The notes: generated by a model not told the origin, from the sequence alone. A stretch of 64,000 bases of DNA from Cricetomys ansorgei (GCA_026225945.1 JAMJFZ010001816.1:5509501-5573500), one strand, 5' to 3'; positions 1-11,789 are shown, counted from the first letter of the stretch. Numbers and translations: made by a program.

Positions 1-1175
1 TGGTTTCACGTTCTGTCTTCTCCATTGTCTTTGTGACCTTAGGTTGTTTGTGTTTACCCTTTGATATTTAGACTCTTCATTTGTAGAACCAAGATATTGA
101 TATCCTTTCTGCAATAATAGATAAGAAGCAAATCAATGTAAACTAGTCAAAAGTTTGTTTTTTAACTGTAGCATTTCTCCTATTGTGGACTTAAAAAGTA
201 GTGTTGACTCAAGTTTTATACTGTTAGCTCACATTTTTAAGGCTTCAAGTCTCAAACTGAAAAGTACAAAATCTTCAGTTTGAGGAAAAAAAATGACAAA
301 ATGTATTCTGAAGTCTGAGCTTTTTGCTATGTACTTAAACAAAAATTATTAGTGTCATTTTTATAGAACTTTTTATTAAAACCTTAACTGTAATGGATGC
401 TAATTCTTCAGTTTCCTTTAAAAGTTACATTATTAAACTCTTTTATTTTCCAGAGTGATAGGAAAGAAGAAATGAAATGCCACTCTTACATTTAGAAATA
501 ATTTTGGCTGTTTTTAACAGCTTGAACATTAAAGGTGAGTCCTCTTCAAAGTTCATTTTATCCCCTAGATTAACCTTGTGTTTGTTTTAGAACACTCTCT
601 TCTTATATGTGAGTCATGGGGCATATGGTCCCTTTATTGGAAACGAAGGAACAGATGTGTGGTTTAAATAAGTACACATAAACAAGCGAAGGTCATATGC
701 AGGTGGCTCATTGCTTTTGCTACGTTGTAGAAAGGATAGGAATGATCTATTTGGTTGGAGAGAATCTAATCCTTGATACGATGACGTAAAAAAAAAACAC
801 ATCATTTTATTTATTTTCTAGGTAAACTTGAAAGGACCAAACCACCCCCCACCAAAAAAAGACTTGAGTTGTTAATAACGCTCTTGGAATCCAGATGATG
901 GACTTCAGAAAATGTTCTGCAAGCCAAACCAAGGAATTAATACACATTTCAAGCTATTTCTTCATTGTCTATGAATAGAAATTTCTTAAATATATTTCTC
1001 TTCATATAAACATTCAGCGCATTGTCCATGAAAAAAACTGTGGGTCACTTGACAGGTAAAAGTGTTCTCCTTATTTTTATCTCTAGAAAGCAAAACTCTT
1101 CACTGGAGTCTCTTGAAACAGACGCAAAAAGAAAAATCCATATACCTAAGAGTAACACAAATTGGACTCAATGGG
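1..1175. other. Unique AT-rich sequence, nothing assigned
   Basis: I see no repeat, exon or RNA gene that I can defend here. Open frames are short and compositionally unremarkable. The last ~60 bases vaguely resemble a sense-strand L1 3' UTR just before the inserted L1, which could mean the insertion landed in an older L1, but the match is too weak to call. Confidence 0.5.
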
Positions 1176-1188
1176 TTTAAAAAACAAG
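1176..1188 (+). repeat. Left target-site duplication of the L1 insertion
   Basis: The 13-mer TTTAAAAAACAAG occurs here and again, exactly, at 2638-2650. It brackets an L1-derived segment and contains TTAAAA, matching the known L1 endonuclease preference (TT/AAAA on this strand). This marks the insertion boundary. Confidence 0.75.
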
Positions 1189-2059
1189 CATTTAACAGTG
1201 CTTATATGTGTATGTTTCTTTTGACAAGTTTGTATAGGATAACCAATTAGGGACTCATCCGTAGGGAAGATTGATTCTCCCTCTCTCTGAAGTCATTAAT
1301 TCCCTATAGCTGCTCATCTAGGTATGCGGCAATGTGAGAATTTCTTATCTATGTTTGCATGTCAACTGTTGTTACCATTGTTCAGGTTAGGTAGCTATAT
1401 TGTCGAGATATCATGGGTGCAGCTTCTCTGCCTTATAGAGAGAACCCAGCCTCAGAGCAGATATCCTGCTCCTATACTCTTACAATTTCCTCTTCTGTCT
1501 GCAATATTCCCTGAGTCCTAGGTTTAGGAAAGGTCAAGCAAATACAATAATTGGAGATGTGTAGCCCACAGTTAACGGCTCTCTGTATTTTGACCAGTGT
1601 TGGATTTCTGGTCTCCATTTGATGCAGAAGAATCTTCTTCAATGAAGGATGTGAGGTGCACTATTTGGTGAGTATAAGGATAAATACTCAGAATCCACTT
1701 AGAAAATTATTCTGGTTTAGGCAAGTGGCATTATTAGATTCTCTTCTAGGTTCCAGGGCCTCACCAGCCACAGACAGTTGGCTAGATTTACAGTACCAAG
1801 CATGAATTCATTCTTATTGAGTGGGCTTTAAGTCCAATTAAATGACTGATGGCTACTCCCAAGATATAAGTTCCACTATAGCACCTTTGGGAGATATCTT
1901 GTAATACTGGTCAGTGCATTAGATCATAAGCATCACAATTGGGTAACAACATTCATTGCTTCTCTCCATGGCAGTTTGCATAGTGCCTTGCAGGATTATG
2001 AGTGCTCAGGGAGGTGGCTTTAAGGTCAGAGTAGATCCATTCCTCAGAGTCCTGGTTCT

Positions 2060-2062
<3 letters not shown>

Positions 2063-2091
<29 letters not shown>

Positions 2092-2092
2092 G
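2063..2092 (+). repeat. (GT)n microsatellite
   Basis: About 14 uninterrupted GT dinucleotides within the antisense part of the L1 insertion. Confidence 0.95.
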
Positions 2093-2194
2093 TGTGAAGC
2101 CTTCAGTAATAAAGACTTACCTTCAAATTCAGGTAGGCAGCCAATAGTCAGCCATAGAAATGTATACACATTATTAATTAATAGTAAATGGATT

Positions 2195-2400
2195 AGCTTG
2201 ATATATATATTATATATTTCATATAAAAACATACTATATTTATATATATTTTATATATAAAAATTTATTATAAATAAATAGTATATATATATAAATATAC
2301 ACATGTAATTTTATATAAATATGTAAGTATATATGGTATGTATTCAGATGATATATATTATGTATTACATAAAACACATATTATACATATATTTTTAATA
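2195..2400. repeat. AT-rich low-complexity tract
   Basis: TATA/TATATT-rich sequence. This is the usual AT-rich segment of rodent Lx 3' UTRs and belongs to the sense part of the surrounding L1. Confidence 0.8.
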
Positions 2401-2637
2401 ATTAAAGAAAAGGAGACCATTAATTTGAAATGGGAGGAATGGAAGGAGTTGGAAAGAAAGTAATGATGTAAATATAGTTCCAAAAATGTCAAAACCATAA
2501 ACACAAACTAAAAATGAACCATCAAAGAGAATGTGAATTTGGGTGGTTAGGGAAGTGGAGTTGAATCTGGGATGAGTTGAGGCGACTATGATCAAAATCT
2601 GTTTTATGAAATTTTCAAAGAAACAATAAAATTACTT

Positions 2638-2650
2638 TTTAAAAAACAAG
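2638..2650 (+). repeat. Right target-site duplication of the L1 insertion
   Basis: Exact second copy of the 13-mer at 1176-1188. It directly follows the L1 3' terminus, and its A run merges with the expected short poly(A) tail. Confidence 0.75.
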
Positions 2651-2692
2651 TCAAAGAATGAAACTACAGATTCTTGAAAACGTTTCTTTTCA

Positions 2693-2693
<1 letters not shown>

Positions 2694-2748
<55 letters not shown>
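2694..2748 (+). repeat. (TC)n microsatellite
   Basis: Nearly pure CT dinucleotide run of about 50 bases. It directly abuts an antisense B1-like SINE, so it probably grew from the SINE tail. Confidence 0.95.
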
Positions 2749-2751
<3 letters not shown>

Positions 2752-2873
2752 GCCTCACTGCTCTGACTGTCCTGAAGCTCACTGCTCAGCACAGCTTACC
2801 TCAAACTAGAGGTGACCCTTCAGTGTCAACCTCTCAAGGGAAAGGAATATAGGTTTGCACCGCTATGTTTGGC
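2749..2873 (-). mobile_element. Diverged B1-like SINE (antisense)
   Basis: Read on the plus strand this follows the antisense B1 order: a CTGTCCTGAAGCTCACT block (compare CTGTCCTGGAACTCACT), then CCTCAAACT, then a GTTTGCACCGCTATGTTTGGC end (compare the antisense A/B-box end). It is heavily diverged and its edges are approximate. Confidence 0.55.
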
Positions 2874-4210
2874 CTTTGTTTTGGGGTGTAAACTCTTATT
2901 TTTATAAATTCAAGTTTTGTGGACAGCAGTACAAGTTTTAAACCTGAAAGTCTGCATTGCTCTTGCCTTCAGAGAGTAACACATTACGTTTCCTCCGAGG
3001 CCAAATCCTTTCTGACTCTACCACATTTTTCCACAGCTGTTGGAAAAGCAATTCTGACTTTAAGTCCTTGCCAGAAAGACCCACCTCTTCAGGTGTGCTA
3101 ATACCATCTCCTAACTGCGTCAAACAAAAATAAAAAGTTGAAGAACTACATCCTTAGATCTGGGTATTCATCTACATGGCATTAACGTATACATTTGCTT
3201 GTTATTTTAGCAATCCACAATTTAGCCATCAAATGCTTATGTAGGTCTCTACTTGGTTCCCAGAGGAATGAAGGCAGTGCTGTGATAAAGGCCCTTTGAG
3301 ATCCCTGGGAGACCTTAGCCTAAAGTAGAGAAGAGATGTGATAAACTATTACAAATAGGTATTATGAGGTATTAAATATATGTATTCCTAGAGATGTTAA
3401 GAATATTGAGGGAATGCATTCTACTATTCTCTTAGTCATCATTTATTTAAGCACCTGAAATGCCATGTGGGAAATATGGTGTTTGATGAAAAGGAAGTAA
3501 GAGCAAGGACGGTTGAACAGGTGGAGGATGGATGGATAGAGGGCAGTTCAATAATGAATGCAGAAAAATCCATCCATTTAGATATTAATGACTATTGTGC
3601 TATACACAAGAAGGATATTTCCAAATGATTAGCAGAGGATAGAGATACCAAGTGATATTTGCATATTAAAGATATATAGGCTTGTATTATGAAGAATGTT
3701 TGTTATGAGAATGGAATTTGAGAAGATAAAAGAAAATATACCAACAGCTGTCCAGACTCATGTTTGACTAAGACATTTGGGTTTGGTCAGTAATTTGAAC
3801 ACACTTAATGGTTTAAATAGAAACCATTTGGGAGGTTGCAATTTGGGAGGACACGTATTTGGAGAAGCTCAGAGTCCGAGAGTGGCGGCAAGAGAGTGAT
3901 TGGAAGTAGAGACTCTGCTACATACTGATAAGACATGTACTTCTCTTTAGAATTCCATTAAGGTCAGGACTAGTAAAATGGGGCCAGACTGCCTAAATCT
4001 TGAATCTTGGCCATTACCAGTTTCAACATCTTGAGCCAGTTGTTGGCCTGCCTAGGGCTAAGTTTACTTACTTGGATATCAAGATGAAGTGATGCTGATT
4101 GCATCAGAAAGTTGTCGATAGATAAGCAAGTTTACAAATGTTTGGAAAAATCATCAAAGCATGTTTGTTAAATTTATTAAATCACATGTGACCCCCAAAT
4201 TCTTCTTCCA
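2874..4210. other. Unique sequence, nothing firm
   Basis: No recognisable gene. The stretch around 3220-3345 has the flavour of an old mammalian L2/MIR-class remnant, but I cannot name it reliably. Confidence 0.4.
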
Positions 4211-4214
4211 AAGC

Positions 4215-4219
4215 TGTGT

Positions 4220-4268
<49 letters not shown>
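4215..4268 (+). repeat. (TG)n microsatellite
   Basis: Long TG dinucleotide run with a single TC interruption near its start. Confidence 0.97.
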
Positions 4269-4269
<1 letters not shown>

Positions 4270-6729
4270 ATGCTGATTTCTGCTTTTCTTTCTGAAAATT
4301 TACATGTGCATATTTAGTTTTATTTTTCCCTAAGATGCAGATTAGCTAATCCTGACATGAACCCTAAGAAAAATCACTCACTTACACTTAACAGAATTTT
4401 CCTCCACATTGAGAATGTCAAAGAATTGGAGACAATGTATCAGATGGACCTTGTACAGAGAGTTTTTAGTGCAAAGAATAGTCCACCACAAGAGGAGGGG
4501 GAGAGCTGTTCTTCTTACCACAGCTCCCATGAGACCACAGAGAACATCAAATGTGCTCTGTGCAGCTGAGGATTCGGGTAATTGAGTGTGAACCCTTCTG
4601 TGAATCGCAGAAGGCAGTCGATGGGCCACCAACTATACCAGCAGTGAAAGTAACAAAAGGATGTGCTGCGCTGAGTTCAGAGAGCATATCAGGGCCCTAG
4701 AAGGATGACTAGCAAAGGAGCCATGAGGAAGAAAGGGCCATCATAGAGGTATTTCACAGTACAGACCTCAAAAGAGGGAAGCTAAGTGATCCTGATGACT
4801 GTGGAAGTACAGAAGCACAGAAATCGAAGAGACAGAGGAATATTCCTTGTATGTAGAAAAATCAGTCTTTCAATGAGGAAGCAGGTACCTCCCATCAGTG
4901 AAAAGGTGAGTTTGAATTTGTCGGAACCAGACCTAGGATGAAGATGGCTTCTGAAAGCAAGAACCTTCACATCTATCCCCTGTATCCTTTGCCCCCAGCT
5001 TCCGACTTCAGAGCCATCAGACATCGGTGTTAGTGAAGTTGAATAAAGAGTCACAGGGGAAGGAAGCCCATGAACTCTCCCTCTTCTAGCAGATGGTTGA
5101 GGCATTTGTGGCTATACATGAAACTCAAAATTTTAAACACTGAGATAAGACCACTTTGTACTTAAAAGCATCTTAAGCCTTTGCCCTGCATTCTGCCAAC
5201 TACTGTGACTTCCTGTTTCATGTACCGGCGGGGGAAAAATCTAGCTCACCCGACCACCTGGAAGACCAGGGAGAACAGAGAACATTTGTTCTCTGAACTG
5301 CTGTCTACAAATTACACCATTTCAGAATATTGGTGACCACTGTTTGATTACCGTACACCCCCATTTTCAGACTAAACTGCAAACAAACCAACTCACTTTG
5401 TACCACTATGTGATTGAACTTCCAGATGGTTCTCATGCCTTCTCACCCAACACACATGAAAGCGCTTGTCACAATGAAGACTTCAAACAAACCCTCCATT
5501 ATTCCAAGGATGAAAGCTGCCAGCAAATATTTTATCATCTCTTCTTAACCCACTGTCTCAGACAGATTTCAGAGGGTTTGGGGACCTCTGGAGTTGCCTC
5601 TCGACTTTTGAACTAATGTGTACATATGCTTATTCTTTTTTTCTGACTTTAGAATTTAGGATTTTTCTGACTTTGCTAGCCAATAAGATGAGAAATAAAA
5701 GAAAACAAAGTTTAAAGATTCTTAAAATCTGCCCCATCACAGCTGAGTTAAATTATAAATATGCATGTCCAGGTCTTTATAGAATTTTGAAAATGGAGTT
5801 TTCTTCCCCAAACTTGCGATTTATTGCTAAGTGTTTTTTACCCTTTTCTATTCTCCCACCCTTGACCTCTTAGTAATAGAAAATGTTAGCATCCAGCATG
5901 TGTTCTAATGAGATACCTCCTCCCAGAAATTTTCATTTTAAATGCTAGGGTTATGATCTCATAAATCAATTTCCGGATGTAGTAAGCAAGGAGAGGGAAC
6001 ATTCTTCTTCGCTGTTAGTGGAGATTTCTTACCCTTCAAATTGCATTTTTCAGACTGTGCCTAAGGCACACTATATCCTGCATTTACATTGTCAGGTGAT
6101 ATTATAGGCATACATATATATATATTAAGTTTTTAAACACATATTTTCTTGCCCATTTCCTCAAGAGTCATATAGAGCTCTTGAATAAATGCTTGCTTCC
6201 AAAGACCCAGATTGGTTTGCAGAAACTGAATCTGATAGATGCCAGTGGCTACCCAATTTCCATGGATGGAATTCACTGATGCTTCCTTGTTCATACCCTA
6301 TTGAGCTATTGTTATGAAATTTCAATTTATTTGCTTCTACATTTAGGCACTCCCTTTGACTTCACTGTTTTTCAAGACTGAAACAATCATTTTTGGTAGC
6401 CTCGGACTATGAGTCATAATAATAAGTTTTCAGAGTGCTTCAAGTTCCAGTTTCCCCACAGGAAAATAAGAGCTGCGGATTTTCCTCACTTAATCGAATG
6501 CAGTTAACTTTATTATCTCTAATTTATAATTTCATACCAATTCCAATAGATATCTACTAATAATGAGGAGTGATTTCAAGTGAGGAAAAGAGAAAACAAA
6601 TTAAGGATTTTTTCGCCAATTCTCTGGTGTGTTTCTGACTCTCACTGAGTACGCACCTGTACTGCTTAGAAGGCCGCACCCCGCCTTAAAGAGATGACCC
6701 TCAGATGGAGAAAAACATCCCTCTGCCCC
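4269..6729. other. Unique sequence, no gene recognised
   Basis: Moderately complex sequence with short open frames (for example minus 4782-5105 and plus 5344-5616). None shows a domain, splice-site pair or protein that I recognise. A TATATA run sits near 6113-6125. Confidence 0.4.
5276..5295. repeat. Inverted repeat, 9-bp arms, 2-bp spacer
   Basis: CAGAGAACA and TGTTCTCTG face each other across TT. The inner hexamers AGAACA/TGTTCT are steroid-receptor half-sites, but the spacer is 2 bp rather than the canonical 3 bp, so a functional receptor site is doubtful. Confidence 0.7.
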
Positions 6730-6881
6730 TTAAAGATTCCTTTAAATCATTAACAGACATCTCACACTGATAAATATGTTATTGGGGGTGGGGGAAGAAA
6801 GAAGAAAATTTTAAGTTGCAGAAAGCAGAAAAAAAAAATGCTTCGTTTTGCAGGTAATCAAGTCGTGAATCCCTAACTTGA
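6730..6881 (+). repeat. Direct duplication, copy A
   Basis: This stretch aligns in order with 7892-8048. Shared landmarks are TAAAGATTC, AACAGACAT, TCACACTGA, GGGGGTGGGG, AAGAAGAAAATTTTAAGT, GCAGAAAAAAAA, ATGCTTC and CCCTAACTT. Similarity is high, with small indels. The unit resembles no common SINE that I know. It ends just before a splice-acceptor-like AG at 6892-6893. Confidence 0.7.
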
Positions 6882-6893
6882 ATTAATTTTCAG

Positions 6894-7045
6894 GATGAGC
6901 ACTTAGAACTTTTAAAATAAATAAAAACGGAGACAGAAGCATGAAGTATTCTGTCAGGTTGCTCCTGCTGGATGATGGAATGTACAGAGTTAGCTTTGTG
7001 GACACAAGGCTGAATGAAGGAAAGTCAGAAAAGTTTGATACTCAG
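6894..7045 (+). CDS. Candidate 5' coding exon (product unknown)
   Basis: An acceptor-like TTAATTTTCAG ends at 6893, and a strong donor, CAG|GTAAGG, follows 7045. All three frames are closed near the exon start. An ATG at 6941 with A at -3 then opens a 35-codon frame that reaches the donor in phase 0. The predicted peptide begins MKYSVRLLLLDDGMYRVSFV and ends at ...KFDTQ. If real, this would be a 5' UTR plus first coding exon joined to later exons beyond this window or unrecognised inside it. I do not recognise the protein. The acceptor lacks a long pyrimidine tract. The sequence could equally be an accidental AG-ATG-GT arrangement. Seen: the splice-like signals and open frame. Inferred: that it is an exon. 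Confidence 0.22.
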
Positions 7046-7891
7046 GTAAGGTTCCGTGTATTTTAGTACATCTGTTGAGGGTGCTCAAAAATGTCTTTAT
7101 TGTCCATATAAATGTCTATGCAGTGTTCTCTAACTGCTTTGCCACTTTTCAGCAATTCACAAACCTCTTTCACATAGTAACTCCTATGTTAAGATACTTG
7201 CCCCACTGAATTCTATTGTATGTATATAAACCTATTCTATATTCAATTAAAAGTCTACACTTAAAATTTGGGTACAGTGTCAAGATCAACATCATGCTTT
7301 ATTTAGTGTGCCTTTTCATTATTTAAGGTAAGTCACATTTATTCTATTTCGTATCCAAATGATTGTTTCATACCTGTTTTAATTGAGATTGCTTTTGGCA
7401 CTTTAAATGCATTGATAGGCAAAGAAAAAATAAACTCACCTTTAAGATGGGTCGATTTTTATTTTGAATTGGTTTATTTCTTCCATTGGAACTTGTAAAT
7501 TAATTTATGATTATATCAAATCGGAGTTTTATTAAAATTAGAGGTAATTTTGAAGGAGCGAGTTGGCTTCTTATTGCCCAGGCAAAAATCTGTTTCCCTC
7601 AATTCCATTTGTAAAAACTTTGATAAAGTGTATAAAACTTTGATACAGTGTATTTTCCATGTTTTCCCTTTGGCTCCACATTTTCAATGTATATTTTATT
7701 TATCTTAATTATTAGTCATATTATTTACTTTGGTTTTGTTCACGGTTAATGATGACATCTTTATTTCTGAGGTGCTTGTGATGTTTTTGTGACTCATGTT
7801 CCTTAGCATCTAAGTCTTATTTCTACAGACTACTCCTTACTATTTTACTCACTAATACACTATGTTTAGTTACTTTGATCATAAAGGAATC
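7046..7891. other. Unique AT-rich spacer between the duplicated segments
   Basis: No element recognised, apart from the short tandem duplication at 7614-7653. Confidence 0.4.
7614..7653 (+). repeat. 20-bp tandem duplication
   Basis: AAAACTTTGATAAAGTGTAT at 7614-7633 is followed immediately by a copy differing at one base (C for A) at 7634-7653. Confidence 0.9.
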
Positions 7892-8048
7892 ATAAAGATT
7901 CTTCTCAAATCCACTTTAACAGACATTTCACACTGACACTATGTGTGGGGGTGGGGAATGAATAAAGAAGAAAATTTTAAGTCGAGAGCAGAAAAAAAAT
8001 GCTTCATTTTGAAGGCTATCAAGTTGTGTAACCCTAACTTAAATTATA
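7892..8048 (+). repeat. Direct duplication, copy B
   Basis: Homologue of 6730-6881, about 1.16 kb downstream in the same orientation. It lacks the acceptor-like CAG found at the end of copy A (ATATATCCG here versus ATTTTCAGG there), so it does not carry a second copy of the candidate exon boundary. Confidence 0.7.
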
Positions 8049-8359
8049 TATCCGTTAACATTTTTTTTCAGTTATGCCACTCAGGGCTACATAGCAAGAC
8101 TCTGACACAAACCCACAAAATAGACAACACCATTGAAGGATCAAGCTTTTAAGAATTCCCATTTTTGAAAGTACTTAAAAATGTCTCTGATGTTTTAAAA
8201 TGAAAAGGATATTGAAGGCATTTAGAATGAATAGTTAGCAGTAGTAATAACCTAGAAGCCTATGTAAAATACATTAATAAGACAAAGATGGCAACTTTAT
8301 GATAATAAAAGGTTATATAGGTGTAAAACAAATTTATTTGGGTTTATTTAGATGCAACA

Positions 8360-8478
8360 TACAGGCATGACAACACACACCTGTAATACCAGCAATTTAG
8401 AAAAAGAGACAGGAGAATCAAAAGTTCATGGCCAGTTAGAGCCTGGGCTACACAGTGAACCCTTGTCTCAAATAATAA
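8360..8478 (+). mobile_element. Old B1/B4-like SINE
   Basis: It follows the B1 order: GGCATGACAACACACACCTGTAATACCAGCA, AGACAGGAGAATCA, GCCTGGGCTACACAGTGAA, then CTTGTCTCAAA and an A-rich tail. Divergence suggests an early proto-B1 or B4-type copy. Confidence 0.75.
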
Positions 8479-9990
8479 AAATGAATATATATGGAAAGAA
8501 AACTGAAAGATTATTAAAGAAACAGTGAAAAGTAAGATACAAGCCAATGAGTTCAAGATAGCATCTGCAGGATATAAAGATCACGGATTTAAAAAAAAAA
8601 AAAGATCTTCCAAATTGCTTTAAATTGTAAGACAACTTTAAGAATTTCTAAAATATACATTTTTTTTTCAGGGAGGGGCAGAAGACATCTGCAGATACGT
8701 AGAAGTTAATAATAAATAGTAACTTAAAAACATGTCCAAAGACTTTTTTCTTACTAACTAGTAGACAAAAGACAAAATCAAAATAATTTAAATATTGAAT
8801 AACCATTAAAACAGACAACATATATAAAACTCAAACCGTAAATTCTTCATTTAATCATATACTTTAAAGGAGGGAAAAAAGAAAAAGAATGAAATGTATC
8901 TTTATTCTGAACTAGATCATCTTCAAAAAGGATGTCCATGGCCTCTTATGAAATGGACAACTTGATGACCTACTGTCCACACAGTGAGACTCTGTTCTGG
9001 GTAGCTTTCTCATACATGGGCAATTAAAGGGCCAGAGGTCAGCTTGTTGTCCATAAACTACACTCTTAGGCTAAACAGTAACCAGTGGAAATCAGTGGGG
9101 AAAAAGATGAATAGGATCATTATTATATACTATATTAAACTATTACACTTTACTCCTGAACTGTGAACATTGTATGTTCCTTCCAATACATTCTGGTATG
9201 TAAAAAAAAAAAAAAGACAGGGTCAGAGGAACTCTGCTTTGGTGCATAAGTATCCCACGAGAAACAGTCCTCTGTCATTCTAGATACCAGTTAACATGGT
9301 TCCCAAGCTGTATGGTAAGAAAGAGAAAAGCCAACAGTTCTGTGTGTTAAGAGATCGGTAGATTGATAAATTAAAAACAGCTTTTCATGATGCTGACCTC
9401 CTCAGAGCCTGATGGCTCTTTGTTTTCTACATTGGAATCCTGAATAATTTCCATTATGTAAGAGTAGACTATGAGGAGCCAAAGACCTTTTGTGCTTCAG
9501 TAGTGACTGTGCAAGCTTCATATTCATTGAGAGAATATAAGCATCTCGTTTTGTACCGTTAAAAGATGGATATTTTACTGCAAGTTATTCTGCCTTTAGG
9601 AGGAAAAGACCTTGCTTAGAGTTGTTCTCATCTTTGATGTGTAGTGTTGGTACTCATTTCTGTCTTAGGAGCCCTCAAAAAAAATTGTAGAAGTTTAGAA
9701 GAAAGCCCAGCAAGCTAGTACACTCCAGTAAGAGTGCTTAGTTATTCATCTATTTCCTTTTCACTTCATATATTCTGTGCATGCTTATTTGCAGAGATGC
9801 TCACAATACAAAAGGAGTAAATTAATATTTAATTACAAAAGGAGTAAGCGCACGAGAATAATAAAACTCGATTTAAGATGTGCAATTGAAAATGTGTGCT
9901 GTGTGGTGCTGCTCGGTTGCTGAAAGTGAGCTGAAAACTTTGTGTATATTCCTTCAGCCAAACCTAAGGAAACTGGCTCTTACAATGGTC
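8479..9990. other. Unique AT-rich sequence with short A-runs
   Basis: Homopolymer A-runs occur near 8590 and 9200. A 13-bp direct repeat, ACAAAAGGAGTAA, brackets a short AT stretch near 9808-9848. No gene or confident repeat family recognised. Confidence 0.4.
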
Positions 9991-9995
9991 GCTGT

Positions 9996-10198
9996 TGGTC
10001 TGGAGAGATTGCTCACTGGTTAAGAGCACTTGCTTCAGAAAAGATCCATATTCAGTTTTCAGCACCCATATGCTGGCTCATAACCATTTGTAACTTCAGT
10101 TTCAGGGGACTGGATGACTTCTTGTGATCTTCTCTGGCACTGAGTATGCACCTGCACTTGATGCCCAGATACATGCAGGCAAAATGCAAAACACCATA
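9996..10198 (+). mobile_element. B2-family SINE
   Basis: It reads CTGGAGAGATTGCTCACTGG, then TTAAGAGCACTTGCTTC, CAGCACCCATATG, and GTAACTTCAGTTTCAGGGGA, followed by ATGCAGGCAAAATGC, the standard order of rodent B2. The A/B-box promoter region is at the left end, so the element is sense on plus. It ends in a TATG-rich tail. Confidence 0.88.
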
Positions 10199-10275
10199 TA
10201 TATGTGCATATGTATATGATGTATGTATATGTTATATACTTACATATATGATATATATGTGTATATATACATATT
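10192..10275 (+). repeat. TATG/TATA low-complexity tail
   Basis: ATATATG/TATGTATA repeats forming the expanded 3' tail of the adjoining B2. Confidence 0.85.
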
Positions 10276-10695
10276 AGTAAAACCATTAAAATTGAATGTG
10301 TTTTGCAAGATACAAAACATATTTGGGAGAACATGTTTCCTCCTTAGACGGACAACTGTGCTTCCTTTCCTGAATATATGAGGAGATACTGTAGAAATAG
10401 TCAAATCTTAGCTACCACGATATATGCCCACATTATATGCCCATTACCAATGAACAACAAATCAAGAGCACCTTGCTTCAAAATTGTGAGCATGGTTTAT
10501 TCCTCTAACTTCCTTCAGTTTACTAGACTGTGAAAATGGCAAAAGGGAAAGATCAGTTCCACACAAACAATTTTAGCAGGGGCAAAAAACAGAAGACATT
10601 TTAACGTCTCAGAAAGGTCATTCGTGTTAACATGGTTTCAATTCCTCGACTTGGAATTGGTAATCAGTATTGTATCAGCTTGCTTCAGTTACAGA

Positions 10696-10880
10696 GGTGG
10701 CTGGAGCAGATAGCTAAGGGGTTAGCTAAATGGCTCATGAAACTAAATCGATGGCATGGGCTTTCCTTCCCCATAGTTTATCCCACTCTGCAGGCTTCAC
10801 CCTCTAGAGTTCTTATGCAACACTGTTGTGGTATGGCTATTAACAGCTCTAGCCTTCATTTATCTGCCTTGTAGTCCAGC
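10696..10880 (+). mobile_element. Possible degenerate B2/B3-like SINE
   Basis: GGTGGCTGGAGCAGATAGCTAAGG and AAATGGCTCATGAA resemble a SINE head of the GGCTGGAGAGATGGCTC type, apparently with an internal partial duplication. The remainder is too diverged to be sure. Confidence 0.3.
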
Positions 10881-11658
10881 CACCAAGCACAAAATGGTTA
10901 TTAAAAAATAAACTGGCCTTGGGGCCCAAGACCTGTACTACTGCTCTTCTAAAAGACCATTCCTGTGAAGCTATAACTTCATGTCACAGGTGGAGCATGC
11001 TCAAAGGCATTCCCGTTCACTCTGTTAACCTACTGAACACCTGCTCTAGGGCACTGAGCTAATAATTCTCCAAAATGAGCTTGCCATGTCTCCTCTTAAG
11101 TTTCAACTTTAAAGTAAGACTGCTTAGCTCCCCTAACAGAGAAAGCTTAGAGAAGCATCTGCCAATAACATGATTTCCTATAGCTAGCTATATGTGGAGG
11201 CTCCCCTAACAAACTCCTCCAGCTTCCTTTCTTTCAGAATGACATCACTGTATAAACATACCCAGTGCTTTCCTCATCAGCTTCAGGTGATAAGTCTCTC
11301 CTCCTTCCACCAGGCCTCATTAGTGCTCCTGCGGTCCAAGATGCGAATCCATTGTGTTGGTCACATTATCTACTATTAACAAATGCTAATCCAGACAGAG
11401 TCATCGCAAAGTAGTAAAGTATCATTTCAAATACTTGACTAGGGATGAAACAAACAAACAAACAAAAAAAGAAACCCATATTACAGAGGATGTAGTTACT
11501 GGATGGAAGAATCAGCTAAGCACTGAAGTCAATTAACTGGTGCCTAATGACAACCAGCTCACGTTGTGAGATGTAACTATGGTAATGCGCTATGGAAATA
11601 GTACAGTGATATGCAATACATCAACTACCATTTATTCTTATAGGATACTCCTGGGAAT
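10881..11658. other. Unique sequence, nothing assigned
   Basis: No confident repeat family, exon or RNA gene. Confidence 0.4.

Positions 11659-11789
<131 letters not shown>

Larger units (their letters stand above)
1189..2637 (+). mobile_element. 5'-inverted Lx-like L1 3' UTR insertion
   Basis: The element has two parts. From about 1225 to 2165 the plus strand reads as the antisense of a rodent L1 (Lx-type) 3' UTR, with recognisable blocks around 1490 (CCCTGAGTCCTAGG), 1745-1830 and 1860-1900. From about 2170 to 2637 it reads as the sense 3' end: an AT-rich TATA stretch, an AATTAAAGAAAAGGAGACC-type block near 2400, then ATCAAAATCTG...ATGAAATTTTCAAAG and AATAAAATT near the terminus. Inverted 5' part followed by a sense 3' part is the classic twin-priming product of L1 retrotransposition. 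No coding sequence remains; only 3' UTR is present. Confidence 0.75.
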
